In this document: positions 26,102 through 34,396 of the stretch, one piece after another
Position numbering within the stretch: position 1 is the stretch's first letter
Layout of the letters: every line of letters starts with the position of its first letter
Source: Pseudomonas sp. S04
GTDB lineage: Bacteria; Pseudomonadota; Gammaproteobacteria; Pseudomonadales; Pseudomonadaceae
Reading direction: 5' to 3'
DNA: 64,000 bases
Assembly: GCF_009834545.1 (NCBI RefSeq)
Contig: NZ_CP019427.1
Location: forward strand, 3,726,001 to 3,790,000
Notes under the pieces: generated by a model
What the model was told of the DNA's origin: nothing
What the model saw: only the letters and a program-made list of their open reading frames with translations
Database searches by the model: none
Made by a program: the position numbers and the translations under genes

Positions 26102-26875
26102 ATGCAGGATCTATTCAGTTTGCAAGGTCGGGTGGCGCTGGTCACCGGTGGGGCGCGAGGGATTGGCGCGATGATCGCGCGGGCGTACCTGCAATGCGGG
26201 GTCAAGGTGTACATTTCATCGCGAAATCAGGATGAGCTGGCGAATTTTACCAACGCTGTTGCAAGCCTTGGCGAGTGCGTTGCGATCCGTGCTGACCTCT
26301 CCAGCCTGGAGGGCATCGAGTTTTTGGTCGACGAGATTGGCAAGCGTGAGTCCGGCCTGGACATCCTGGTTAACAATGCCGGCGCTACCTGGGGCGCGGA
26401 GTTTTCCGTGTATCCAGAGGCGGGTTGGGACAAGGTTGTGGATCTGAATCTGAAGTCACCGTTCTTTTTGACGCAGCGTCTGCTCGGGCTGCTCAAAACT
26501 GCGGCTAAAGCAGAGACTCCGTCCCGGGTGATCAATATTGCCTCGGTCAACGGCCTGGTAAATCCCGGAGTCGATAATTATGCGTACTCTGCCAGCAAGG
26601 CCGGCCTGATTCACCTGACCCGGCATCTTGCGGTTGATCTGGCTCCCGCAAATATCAATGTCAACGCAATCGCGCCCGGCTTTTTTCACACGAAAATGAC
26701 GGCTTACGCGGTTGAGCAAGATGCAGGTTCCATCATGGCCATGGTCCCGAGGGGGCGACTTGGCAATCAGGACGATATGGCTGGCGCTGCCATCTTCCTG
26801 GCATCCAGGGCCTCTTCCTGGATCACCGGACATACGCTGGCGCTGGACGGTGGCCTGGTCGCAGCCGCCGGTTGA
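26102..26875 (+). CDS. Short-chain dehydrogenase/reductase, RhlG/FabG-like
   Basis: A 257-aa classical SDR: TGGARGIG near residue 15, NNAGATWG, catalytic Ser in INIASVNGLV, Y-x-x-x-K in YAYSASKAG, and the terminal GHTLALDGG motif. Its best likeness is to RhlG/FabG-type 3-ketoacyl reductases and gluconate 5-dehydrogenase-like SDRs, but substrate cannot be told. GGAGAGC precedes the ATG. It is the last gene of the run under the MmyB-like regulator. Confidence 0.85.
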   Translation: MQDLFSLQGRVALVTGGARGIGAMIARAYLQCGVKVYISSRNQDELANFTNAVASLGECVAIRADLSSLEGIEFLVDEIGKRESGLDILVNNAGATWGAEFSVYPEAGWDKVVDLNLKSPFFLTQRLLGLLKTAAKAETPSRVINIASVNGLVNPGVDNYAYSASKAGLIHLTRHLAVDLAPANINVNAIAPGFFHTKMTAYAVEQDAGSIMAMVPRGRLGNQDDMAGAAIFLASRASSWITGHTLALDGGLVAAAG

Positions 26876-26931
26876 TCAAATAGATTTCAGCGATACTCAT
26901 GAGACTCTGTGACAAGCCGCAATAGAAAGCC

Positions 26932-26952
26932 CCCTCCGCTGGCAGCGGAGGG
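26932..26952. terminator. Hairpin between convergent operons
   Basis: CCCTCCGCT-GGC-AGCGGAGGG forms a perfect 9-bp stem between the SDR gene and the cytochrome c gene. On the minus strand it is followed by GGGGCTTTCTATT, giving a modest T-run, so it probably serves both sides. Confidence 0.75.
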
Positions 26953-26987
26953 CTCACGGATAACAGCGTCAGCTTTGGCGGGTTGCC

Positions 26988-27611
26988 TTACTTTGGATCA
27001 ACACCCAGTGTTCCTATGAAGTCGACCACGGCTTGCCGTTCTTTGTTATTGATCTGGGTAGCAATGGCTTGCATCCACTTGCCCTGGATATCGGAATACT
27101 CATCTGCCCCCCGCCAGCCCTGAGCGTAATTGTTCAGCTGCTGATCGATATACCAGCCGTCAAGGATTCGCAAATCAGGTGCCTGCAGGTGTGCATAACC
27201 TTGGGCAAATTGGCCGTGGCAAGCCGCACAGGTATCCTGATAGCGTGCTGCGCCAACCTTGGCAGTGGCACTGTCAGACTGTGGCGCCTTGGCCAGTTGC
27301 AGACCGGCGTAGTGCGCGGCCAGACTGGCAAGCTGCTCTTCACTGAGGCTCAGGGTAATCGCACGCATGCTCTGCCCCGCCTGATCCTGTTGAGCGTAAC
27401 CGCGCCGGCCGGCTTTGAAATTCAGCAGCTGACGAGCCAGATATTGTGCGTTCTGCCCCGCCAGGCGCGGTGCGCCCAACGCCTGATTACCCTGGCCTTC
27501 TGCGCCGTGGCACACCGCACAGGTTGCACTCAGTGCTGCAGTGGGCGCCTCCGTCGCCTGGGTGGCGAGCGGAGCCAGAAACAGTAAGGCCAGGCTGGTC
27601 ATCTTATTCAT
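26988..27611 (-). CDS. Di-haem cytochrome c (c4-like), last gene of the aau cluster
   Basis: A secreted 207-aa protein with two haem sites, CAVCH and CAACH, in two similar halves as in cytochrome c4. A short signal peptide (SLALLFLAPLATQA) precedes the first half. It is predicted to be periplasmic and to carry electrons from the TTQ amine dehydrogenase to the respiratory chain. The ATG at 27611 (MNKMTS) fits the signal peptide; the open frame upstream lies inside the preceding gene. It overlaps that gene by 8 bp. It is too small and lacks the features of the MauG TTQ-maturation enzyme. Confidence 0.88.
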   Translation of the reverse strand: MNKMTSLALLFLAPLATQATEAPTAALSATCAVCHGAEGQGNQALGAPRLAGQNAQYLARQLLNFKAGRRGYAQQDQAGQSMRAITLSLSEEQLASLAAHYAGLQLAKAPQSDSATAKVGAARYQDTCAACHGQFAQGYAHLQAPDLRILDGWYIDQQLNNYAQGWRGADEYSDIQGKWMQAIATQINNKERQAVVDFIGTLGVDPK

Positions 27612-28047
27612 CTGCGAATGCTCCACTGTGCTGCTGTTGCTCACGCTGAACGATCTGTTCAAGCAAATGCGCTTGAATGACTGATGGGCTGGCCAGGGGA
27701 TACTGACGCAAGGTGCCTACTTCAGCAGCGGTATAGGGTTGAAAATCCGCCGGTATCTGTGCCGCACTGAAGCTGCCGAGCATCCAGTTCAGCAAGCGTG
27801 CCAGATCAGAATCGGGCAGCGCCGTCTGGGCGGTGCCCGGCACCTGCACCAGATACTCGCGACCGCCCGGGACACTGAGAAAGCTGCCCATCCGATTACG
27901 CAAATCTGGCACCTGTCGTGCGGGAAAGCCGCTGCCATCTGGTAAATGGCAACCCTGACAATTGAGCATGTAATCGACCTGAGCCGGCTCGGTCGCCCAA
28001 CTGCAGCTGCTGGACAGGAGAAGCCCCAGAGCAACTGCGCGAATCAT
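27604..28047 (-). CDS. Mono-haem cytochrome c of the aau cluster
   Basis: A secreted protein of 147 aa with one haem site, CQGCH, shortly after the signal peptide (IRAVALGLLLSSSCSWA). A methionine lies in the N-terminal half (NRMGSF), but the axial ligand is not obvious. Its ATG overlaps the stop of the amine dehydrogenase small-subunit gene (ATGA), so the two are translated together. Gene order and coupling suggest that it accepts electrons from the dehydrogenase or takes part in forming the TTQ cofactor. I do not recognise a named family. Confidence 0.82.
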   Translation of the reverse strand: MIRAVALGLLLSSSCSWATEPAQVDYMLNCQGCHLPDGSGFPARQVPDLRNRMGSFLSVPGGREYLVQVPGTAQTALPDSDLARLLNWMLGSFSAAQIPADFQPYTAAEVGTLRQYPLASPSVIQAHLLEQIVQREQQQHSGAFADE

Positions 28048-28571
28048 TGTTCCTTCACTCCGATCACGACCGACAGCGAGCAGTGATAAGGCACATTCGC
28101 CTGGCTGCCGGTACACCAATTGAGATCGTTCGAGCTCTGCGGCCGATAGATCGGGGTGTCGCCCTGATCTCGCTGGCAGATGCAGCGCCCACAATTACTT
28201 TTGCCACAACAGTCGTTGTAGGAAATGACGTAGTCCTTGCCGTCCGTGGGATTTCGGCAGGTGCCGATCCAGGTGATGTCTGACTTCACGGTGCCAGGCG
28301 GACAACTGCTAGCCGTGCCACCGCAACATCCACAAAGAAAACCGTCGATCGCACAATGTCTCCAGTAGTCGCAGCTATTGGGATTGCCTTCTTCAGCAAT
28401 GCCCGTGGAGGCAAAGGCACTGTTGCGATAAACCGGCAGCAGCGTAAAGGCGCCCGCACCGATCAACAGAGTGCCCAGGCCGCCGAGAAAACCTCGACGC
28501 GACGTGCTGCGAGCGGTCTGTCGGGTGAGTTTTTCGGTCACTTGATCAAGCCAATTGTTTTCCATCGTCAT
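28044..28571 (-). CDS. aauA: Aralkylamine dehydrogenase small subunit (TTQ)
   Basis: The cofactor subunit of the periplasmic amine dehydrogenase, which deaminates primary aromatic amines to aldehydes. It begins with a twin-arginine signal (TSRRGFLGGLGTLL). The mature part has the very Cys-rich fold, NSCDYWRHC, GFLCGCCGG, ISYNDCCGKSNCGRC. The two tryptophans that form tryptophan tryptophylquinone are those in ITWIGTC and LNWCTGS, and the catalytic-base Asp is in YNDCC. The pattern matches the aralkylamine enzyme better than the methylamine one. The second ATG (28565) is a plausible start, since GAGG is better placed for it. It sits between aauD and the cytochrome genes. Confidence 0.92.
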   Translation of the reverse strand: MTMENNWLDQVTEKLTRQTARSTSRRGFLGGLGTLLIGAGAFTLLPVYRNSAFASTGIAEEGNPNSCDYWRHCAIDGFLCGCCGGTASSCPPGTVKSDITWIGTCRNPTDGKDYVISYNDCCGKSNCGRCICQRDQGDTPIYRPQSSNDLNWCTGSQANVPYHCSLSVVIGVKEQ

Positions 28572-28597
28572 TGCCCTCGATGCGTGTGCCTGGCAAC

Positions 28598-29194
28598 TCA
28601 GCCATGTGCCGCATGAAATTGTTGAACCGTGGCGTAGCCGAGGCTTTTCGCCTCGAACAGGCTGTCCAGATGTTCGCGGGTATTGATCAGGCCGTGTGCG
28701 GTCACCTTGCCCGAGGCATCAATCAACACCCCATAGGGCAGCTTGGCGATCTGGTAAGCCATGCCAACCTCGGGAGAGAGCAAATACGCAAACTCATTCA
28801 GCCCTTCACGTCGAATGAAGGACAACTGTTCGGCTTCGTCACCATCACTGGCCAGGATCACGCGTAGCCAGGCTCGCTCCTTTGCCTGGGCCGACTTGAG
28901 CACCGGCAGCAAGGTCTTGCACACCGGGCACGTCGGCGAAAGGAAGAACAGCAGTGTCGAGAGTCCGCCAGCATCTACGCCAGCCAGACTCAATGCACCG
29001 CCGGTCAGGCTCGGCAGATTGAAGACTGGCGCCTCATCCCCGACCTTGATCACCTTGCCCAGCGACAGCGCCCCTACCGGGCGGATGCGCTCGTGCAGCA
29101 GACCAATTTGCCGGGTCAGGGCCAGCACCGTCACCAACAAACCGATGATGGCCAACCAGGAAAGGCTAATGGCAACAACCAGTGCTTCAATCAT
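28598..29194 (-). CDS. aauD: AauD/MauD, thioredoxin-like protein for small-subunit disulphides
   Basis: A 198-aa protein with one N-terminal membrane anchor and a periplasmic thioredoxin-like domain. The redox motif is CPVC in LSPTCPVCKTLLP. MauD-type proteins are needed for stable production of the small subunit, which has six disulphides, and are thought to form or correct them. The ATG at 29194 overlaps the stop of aauE (ATGA); the frame is open further upstream but has no homology there. The gene lies 27 bp before aauA. Confidence 0.9.
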   Translation of the reverse strand: MIEALVVAISLSWLAIIGLLVTVLALTRQIGLLHERIRPVGALSLGKVIKVGDEAPVFNLPSLTGGALSLAGVDAGGLSTLLFFLSPTCPVCKTLLPVLKSAQAKERAWLRVILASDGDEAEQLSFIRREGLNEFAYLLSPEVGMAYQIAKLPYGVLIDASGKVTAHGLINTREHLDSLFEAKSLGYATVQQFHAAHG

Positions 29195-29736
29195 AGAGAG
29201 AGTTCTCGGGCAGAGTTTTGGTTGGCAATCAGGGTATTGGCCAGAAGGTAGAAGGCGCTGCCGGTAAGCACCACGCAGCCAATCACCAGCCAATCGTAGA
29301 AAACCAGGATGCGGCCGCTCGGCGGCAGCAGCAGATTCAGGGTGAGGAGCATGAGAATCAGGTTGCGCCATACCAATGGCCAACTGACTGCCTGGCGGCG
29401 GGCGCCTGCCTGGCAACCGCAGTCGGCAATGCGCCGGCCCTGCACCAGGCTCAGCGCCATTGCAAGCGCATAGATCAGCAACAACGCCGCCGCGAGCCAC
29501 ACAACGAAGGGCTGCCGGAAAGCCAACAACCCGCCGGCGGTGACTATCTCAAGCCAAGGCAACAGCAAGGCGACAGGACGAACCAACCCTTGCGCAAGCA
29601 CGTCATAGCTCTGCAACACCGCCGTGAACCCAAGCGTGTCGCGTAATTTGTGCCAGCCTGCAACCCCCAGCAGCAGGGCCATGCCGACACTTATGGCGGT
29701 CAACCAGACCGGTTCGCCGAGCAGGCCGATCACCAT
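29191..29736 (-). CDS. aauE: AauE/MauE, membrane protein of amine dehydrogenase maturation
   Basis: A 181-aa inner-membrane protein with four or five hydrophobic segments and a CGC pair in RIADCGCQAG, the MauE hallmark. It is related to DoxX/VKOR-like redox membrane proteins and probably delivers oxidising equivalents to MauD. It overlaps the end of aauB by 7 bp and the start of aauD by 4 bp, so aauB-E-D form one translational chain. Confidence 0.9.
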   Translation of the reverse strand: MVIGLLGEPVWLTAISVGMALLLGVAGWHKLRDTLGFTAVLQSYDVLAQGLVRPVALLLPWLEIVTAGGLLAFRQPFVVWLAAALLLIYALAMALSLVQGRRIADCGCQAGARRQAVSWPLVWRNLILMLLTLNLLLPPSGRILVFYDWLVIGCVVLTGSAFYLLANTLIANQNSARELSL

Positions 29737-30944
29737 GGCAGCACCATGTTCAGATATCCATAAGGCAGCCCGGTGATGGTGCGCAGGTGCGCACCGCTCT
29801 CGACATCGTAAAGATTGATGTCCTGCTGCAGACGACGCAGCACACCATCCTGGCCCTCGGTTAAATAAATCCAGGCACTGGCCAGCCAGGGCATCTGCAG
29901 CACCCAGTCCACGCTGTAAAGACGTGGCTGGACGCCGGGACTGACGCCGATAGAGATGCTCTGCTCAGCCAGTTTGATGGTCTGGATTTTTTTGCCCTGG
30001 TTCGCATCGAAGACCCAGACTTCGGTGCCCGGCTCCTGGAAGGTGTCTGGCCCGCCTTGGTGCATCAACACGAACAATCGGCCGCTCGCTGCATGTACGG
30101 CGGTGTGCTGAATGCCGCTCATGCGCCAGTCGTCCTTTCGCTCATCCCCGCTAAGCAACGACCACTGCCGGGACACGCGCAACTGATCCGGGCCCATCTG
30201 AATGGCATACACCTGACTTTCGCGAGAAACGAAATACCAGGTGTCACCTATCCGCGAAGCCGCAGTCGACAGCAGGTCCTTGAGCGGATCGAATAACGGT
30301 TTGCTGCGCTGCTGGATCAGTACCTGACCTTGTTCTCCCAGGCGCAGGTGAAGAAATCCGCCGTCGCCGCAGATGGCATAGAAATCACGCTTGCCGGCCG
30401 GATAGATCGAGGCGCAGCCGGGTGTCTCCACCTCGCTGACAAAACGATCGGCATCCAGATCGACGATACTGATGGACTGCGCCGGGGTAAAATTGAGCAC
30501 CAGGAGAAAACGCTCGTCGTCCGACAACACACTCAAACCCGTATTGCCCAGGGCGTTGATGCGCTTGGACGGAATCGGGATTTCCCGTTTGGGCGCGAGG
30601 GTCTGTGGGTCATAGACCGTCACCATATCGCTGCGGGTTCCACGGGTGCCGCGGCTGAAATAGGTTTCGACGGAGAACAACTCATTACGTGACTGTGCAG
30701 GCAGCAGGCTGTTGAACCAGAAGCCGGTATCAAGCTGGCCCAGCATCTTGCCGCTGTCATCGAACAAAAATGCTCGACCATCGAGCTGCGTCGGCGCTCG
30801 ATTGCCCCATACCCAGAACCAATGCTGACCGTCATGGGCTGCCAGGGTTTCGACCCTGGCCTGCTCCACCGGGATATCAGCCAGTGCCAAGGGCAGTTGC
30901 AGCGAAGTGCCCAGCATGAAATAGCACGCTAAACGTTTGAACAT
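29730..30944 (-). CDS. aauB: Aralkylamine dehydrogenase large subunit
   Basis: The 404-aa non-catalytic subunit of the alpha2beta2 TTQ enzyme, a seven-bladed beta-propeller in the periplasm. After a signal peptide (YFMLGTSLQLPLALA) it shows repeated propeller blades, for example GLSVLSDDERFLLVLNFTPAQSISIVDLD (shown in part), TPGCASIYPAGKRDFYAICGDG and WVFDANQGKKIQTI. The cysteine pair in CASIYP and AICGDG is typical of MauB/AauB. I chose the ATG at 30944 in front of the signal peptide. The 7-TM gene lies 73 bp upstream on the same strand. Confidence 0.92.
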   Translation of the reverse strand: MFKRLACYFMLGTSLQLPLALADIPVEQARVETLAAHDGQHWFWVWGNRAPTQLDGRAFLFDDSGKMLGQLDTGFWFNSLLPAQSRNELFSVETYFSRGTRGTRSDMVTVYDPQTLAPKREIPIPSKRINALGNTGLSVLSDDERFLLVLNFTPAQSISIVDLDADRFVSEVETPGCASIYPAGKRDFYAICGDGGFLHLRLGEQGQVLIQQRSKPLFDPLKDLLSTAASRIGDTWYFVSRESQVYAIQMGPDQLRVSRQWSLLSGDERKDDWRMSGIQHTAVHAASGRLFVLMHQGGPDTFQEPGTEVWVFDANQGKKIQTIKLAEQSISIGVSPGVQPRLYSVDWVLQMPWLASAWIYLTEGQDGVLRRLQQDINLYDVESGAHLRTITGLPYGYLNMVLPW

Positions 30945-31017
30945 ATCGACATTACCTACCCATAAGCTATTGAAGTTGGCTTCGATCGGGGTTTTCTCAC
31001 TGTGTATGACGGTGGGT

Positions 31018-31662
31018 CTATGCCATTCCCTTCTTGCGCGCCAGGGCGCGATACACATAGAAAATCTCTGTAAAAATCAACGACCAGGCAAAGGTTTCAA
31101 TCACCCACTTATTGAAAAACACCGCTGTGTCTTCATTGGGCAGAACCATGAAGTCCTGGATAGCGGCGACAAACAGATTCAGGACTATAAGTACGACCAT
31201 CAACCAGCCGTGCAAGATCAGCTTGTATTTAAATGCCTGCTGTACGATACAACCGCAGAAGATTAAAAAGAGTACAGCTGCCAACATCGAGGCGACCGGT
31301 AGTGCCGCCCGCATGAAGTCCAGCGTTTCAAAGCCATAACTGAGAACAAGCGCGACGACAAAAACCAGAACCTCCTTACCTTTGGACAATTCAAAGTTAT
31401 GCGTCACTTTCATTAAGCCGATGGCACCAATAACGGTAACACCAAATAGTTTTGAAAACGTATCCAGGTAATGCCAGACATAGGCGGAAAATTCAAAGAC
31501 ACCGGCCTTATCTAAAATCACGTTGGTTGCAGACACGGCGAGAAAGAACCACTCGTAGCCCAACATATCGTTTTTCAACTTGAGAAAGCGGTATCCGTAA
31601 TAAAAGCCGACCCACACCAGGGACGAAACAGCCGTGTAAATCATCATATCTCTGCTAGACAT
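31018..31662 (-). CDS. Seven-segment membrane protein of unknown function, first gene of the aau operon
   Basis: A 214-aa integral membrane protein with about seven hydrophobic helices (for example MLAAVLFLIFCGCIVQQAF and VLVFVVALVLSYGFETL). I do not recognise a family. It is somewhat AT-richer than aauB. AAGGA precedes its ATG. Being first in the aau operon, it could be an amine or aldehyde channel, a sensor or a maturation factor. A pair of cysteines (CGC) in helix five could have a redox role, as in MauE, but this is speculation. Confidence 0.7.
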   Translation of the reverse strand: MSSRDMMIYTAVSSLVWVGFYYGYRFLKLKNDMLGYEWFFLAVSATNVILDKAGVFEFSAYVWHYLDTFSKLFGVTVIGAIGLMKVTHNFELSKGKEVLVFVVALVLSYGFETLDFMRAALPVASMLAAVLFLIFCGCIVQQAFKYKLILHGWLMVVLIVLNLFVAAIQDFMVLPNEDTAVFFNKWVIETFAWSLIFTEIFYVYRALARKKGMA

Positions 31663-31844
31663 TGCCGCTGTCCTTTTTGTTTTTTCGGGGAGTACTTTGA
31701 TTACCCACCGCCACTGCAGCCTATGGGCTGGCTTAAGCAGCGCCAGCGCAGGTCATTGGCCTCATCGGCCAACGGGAATAACCTGATGGCCGTAGTGTCA
31801 GATCAACGCCCAGCCAGGTGTTACCCAATATCCGCATTGAGTAA

Positions 31845-31871
31845 ATTGCGTTTATTGGCTAACGCTGGCAC
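31845..31871 (+). promoter_or_regulatory. Candidate AraC operator, copy 1 (aau side)
   Basis: The 27-bp stretch contains TTGGCTAACGC (31855-31865) preceded by TGCG and matches 33236-33262 at 21 of 27 positions. It is located between the divergent 7-TM/aau operon and the AraC gene. The rest of the 31663-32029 gap shows a short hairpin TTGGCC/GGCCAA and no gene. Confidence 0.5.
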
Positions 31872-32029
31872 TGCCAATCGCTTAGGCTGCGCGAGACCGA
31901 TCGTCAGTGCACTTTTCAGCACGATGGGCGATTACAGGAGTAGTGGTGATACGCGCCGCATGGGATAAAGGCGCCTAGTGCTCGGCGGAGTAACCGCCAG
32001 GAATCATATGTTGTCCAAGGAGATTGCCA

Positions 32030-33031
32030 GTGAATACCAGCGGCGGCCTTTACTCCCCTACTCCATTGATCGCGACTAATCCCGTCGTCGTCAGCGTTGC
32101 AGAACTGCATGACGTTGATGACTATGGCGCGACCCTGCCTGGCTGGTCCAGTGAGGTCCAGCAGTTGAGCAACGGCTTCTTTGCCGGGCGCTGCAGCCTG
32201 GTAAGCTTTGCCGGCATGCAACTGTTTCGCGAAATCACCTCCCAGCGCATGTGCGTTAAGTTCGCCACCAAAGCTAATTCGCGCTCCATTGCCCTGCCGC
32301 TGTCGTTGTCCCAGCCTGCCCTGTTCAGTGGCACCGAAGTCAATCACCGGGAAATCGTCTGCTTTGCCGAGGATGAAACCTTTACCTATTACACAGCACA
32401 TTCAAGCGACTTGCTGACCCTGAGCTTCGATACTGACGTCTTCGCTGCCTATGCCGATCAAATCAAAGATGCCGATGTCGCTCGCAGCCTTGATAAAACG
32501 GCCTTTCTAAAAGTCATGCCAGATCAGGCTGCTCAGCTGCAAACATTCCTGCAAACCGTGCTGACCGTTTTGCTGAACAATCCTGGCGCCTTGCAGCACC
32601 AGCATGCACAGGACTCGCTGACCGAATCGATTTACACACAGGTGCTCAAGCTGCTCGGCAACGGCGACAAACTGTGCGCATTCGCCATGCCCAAACATCG
32701 CTATGCCCTGGTTGCGCGAGCGCGTGAATATCTGTTTCACGACCCCCTGGGTGAGAGCTTCACCATTGCCAGGCTTTGTCACTACCTGGGAGTTGGCTCA
32801 CGCACGCTGGAATATGCATTCCAGGACGTCCTGGGCATGACCGCAGTGGCTTACTTACGCGCATTGCGACTCAACTATGTGCGGCAGGACATCAAGTCTG
32901 GCGGCCCACAGAGTTCCGTGCTGGATATTGCTGCGCGCTGGGGTTTTTGGCATCCGTCGCATTTCAGCGCAGATTACAAGCGCCTGTTCGGCGATCTGCC
33001 ATCCGAGACGCGCCGACGTTATGCCAGTTAA
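32030..33031 (+). CDS. AraC-family regulator of the aau region
   Basis: A 333-aa regulator with an N-terminal ligand domain (FAGRCSLVSFAGMQLFREI, ETFTYYTAHSSDLL) and a C-terminal AraC DNA-binding domain (ESFTIARLCHYLGVGSRTLEYAFQDVLGMT and DIAARWGFWHPSHFSADYKRLFG, each shown in part). It is similar in layout to EutR-type activators that sense amines or aldehydes. The GTG at 32030 is preceded by AAGGAG at seven bases; a TTG two codons upstream is less well placed. It lies between the aau operon and the NmrA-to-Ycf48 operon and probably controls both. Confidence 0.87.
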   Translation: MNTSGGLYSPTPLIATNPVVVSVAELHDVDDYGATLPGWSSEVQQLSNGFFAGRCSLVSFAGMQLFREITSQRMCVKFATKANSRSIALPLSLSQPALFSGTEVNHREIVCFAEDETFTYYTAHSSDLLTLSFDTDVFAAYADQIKDADVARSLDKTAFLKVMPDQAAQLQTFLQTVLTVLLNNPGALQHQHAQDSLTESIYTQVLKLLGNGDKLCAFAMPKHRYALVARAREYLFHDPLGESFTIARLCHYLGVGSRTLEYAFQDVLGMTAVAYLRALRLNYVRQDIKSGGPQSSVLDIAARWGFWHPSHFSADYKRLFGDLPSETRRRYAS

Positions 33032-33235
33032 CGTGATGTTGCTCCTGACTAACCAGCCCGCTACTCCAGTGCACTAACCTTTCGCCCAGTAATGCCCCTT
33101 TCGAATACATAGCTATTTATCAAATGAAGATGAGCGCTGGAACACTCACTGGCCGGCGCTAATTCTGCACGCGCGCAACACGCGTCGCCGAAGCAGCGGT
33201 TAAGTGCGCCCGGCAATAATTCAAACATCGTAAAC

Positions 33236-33262
33236 ACTGCGATTTTTGGCTAACGCCTGCGC
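33236..33262 (+). promoter_or_regulatory. Candidate AraC operator, copy 2 (transporter side)
   Basis: The 27-bp stretch contains TTGGCTAACGC at 33246-33256, preceded by TGCG; it has the same orientation as copy 1. It lies 143 bp before the NmrA-like gene. The rest of the 33032-33405 gap is AT-richer and has no gene that I can support. Confidence 0.5.
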
Positions 33263-33405
33263 CACAACCACACAAATAATCGAACCAACGCGTTGCAATG
33301 CACATTGAGACTTGATGCACCACTACAACTTGCGCGGGGGGCAGTGGTCATTCCATCGTTACCGGCAAGGCTGAATATTTAATCAATCATCAGGACTTAT
33401 TGACT

Positions 33406-34317
33406 GTGAACAAAACAAGCAGAGTGCTCATTCTGGGTGCCACGGGAAATATTGGTGGACTGACCGCTCAAGCGCTGGCGGTAAAATACCCATCTATAAA
33501 CTTACGTCTGACCAGCAGCCGCGACGCCGGCTGCGATTTACTGCGTGCCCTGCATCCACAGGCTGAAGTACTTAAGGCCGACTGGTACGACCCCGGTAGT
33601 CTGCCCGCCGCTTTTACCGACGTAGACAAGGTGTTTATTGTCTCGCCGGATTTTTACACCGACGAAAATATTGTCACCCCCAACCTGATTAACGCCATTC
33701 AGGAAGCCGGCTGTGTTGCCCAGGTACTGCGCTTGATCTCCCTCCCGCCAGGGCTGACGGCTGATCAATTGGAGCCGGACATTCTGGCCACCCGATGTGG
33801 GGCCAACCTCTCGGTTGTCGCGAAGCCACTGTTTGATGCCAGTGGCTTACCCATGACCTACCTCAATGTTGCCAGCTGGCTGATGTTCAATGTGCCCTGG
33901 TTCCTGGCTGCCGAGATTAAACAACACCGGCGCCTGGCCATGCCGCAGGCCACCCATGCATCACGCCTGTGGTTGTCTGAGTGCGACGTTGCCGCAGCCG
34001 CCGCCAGGATCCTCGCAAGCGATGCCGCTCTCCATGTGGGTCACGAGTATCTGCTTACCGGCACTGAGCGCATCGACTTTACCCAACTCGCCGAGCTACT
34101 GGGCGAAGTGATCGGTGAGCCGGTCACGATGGTGGACGATGACCAGCCCCTGCGCACCGCCACCGCAGAGGCCTTCGATTTGCTCATGACCTACTTCCGA
34201 CATGAAACCCGCGATTACCTCGACATTCCCGTCACCGACAGCTTTGCGCAGTTGACCGGTCGACCTCCCATGGCCTTGCGCGACTATCTGATAGCCAATC
34301 GAACCCTGTTTATCTGA
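33406..34317 (+). CDS. NmrA-like NAD(P)-binding protein
   Basis: A 303-aa atypical short-chain dehydrogenase of the NmrA/HSCARG group. The Rossmann motif GATGNIGG is at the N terminus (VLILGATGNIGGLTAQAL), and the usual Y-x-x-x-K catalytic motif is absent, so it is more likely a sensor or a reductase of unusual type. The start is either the GTG at 33406 or the TTG at 33400; AGGA lies upstream. It heads a run of five genes with DUF1329, DUF1302, RND and Ycf48-like products. The link to amine oxidation rests on the shared upstream motif only. Confidence 0.75.
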   Translation: MNKTSRVLILGATGNIGGLTAQALAVKYPSINLRLTSSRDAGCDLLRALHPQAEVLKADWYDPGSLPAAFTDVDKVFIVSPDFYTDENIVTPNLINAIQEAGCVAQVLRLISLPPGLTADQLEPDILATRCGANLSVVAKPLFDASGLPMTYLNVASWLMFNVPWFLAAEIKQHRRLAMPQATHASRLWLSECDVAAAAARILASDAALHVGHEYLLTGTERIDFTQLAELLGEVIGEPVTMVDDDQPLRTATAEAFDLLMTYFRHETRDYLDIPVTDSFAQLTGRPPMALRDYLIANRTLFI

Positions 34318-34396
34318 TTCACTGGCGCCGCTGGAAAGCTGTGCGAACGCCGCCCAGCCCTGCGCTCCGACCTCTAACAATAATAGGAGACACCTC

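Noticed and set aside
26988..27611. MauG homologue
   Set aside because: At 207 aa with c4-type spacing of the two haem sites it is too small and has the layout of an electron carrier.
28044..28571. Methylamine dehydrogenase small subunit instead of aralkylamine
   Set aside because: The NSCDYWRHCA, SCPPG and DGKDYVISY context matches the aralkylamine enzyme as I know it; no azurin-family amicyanin gene follows, as would be expected for a mau cluster.
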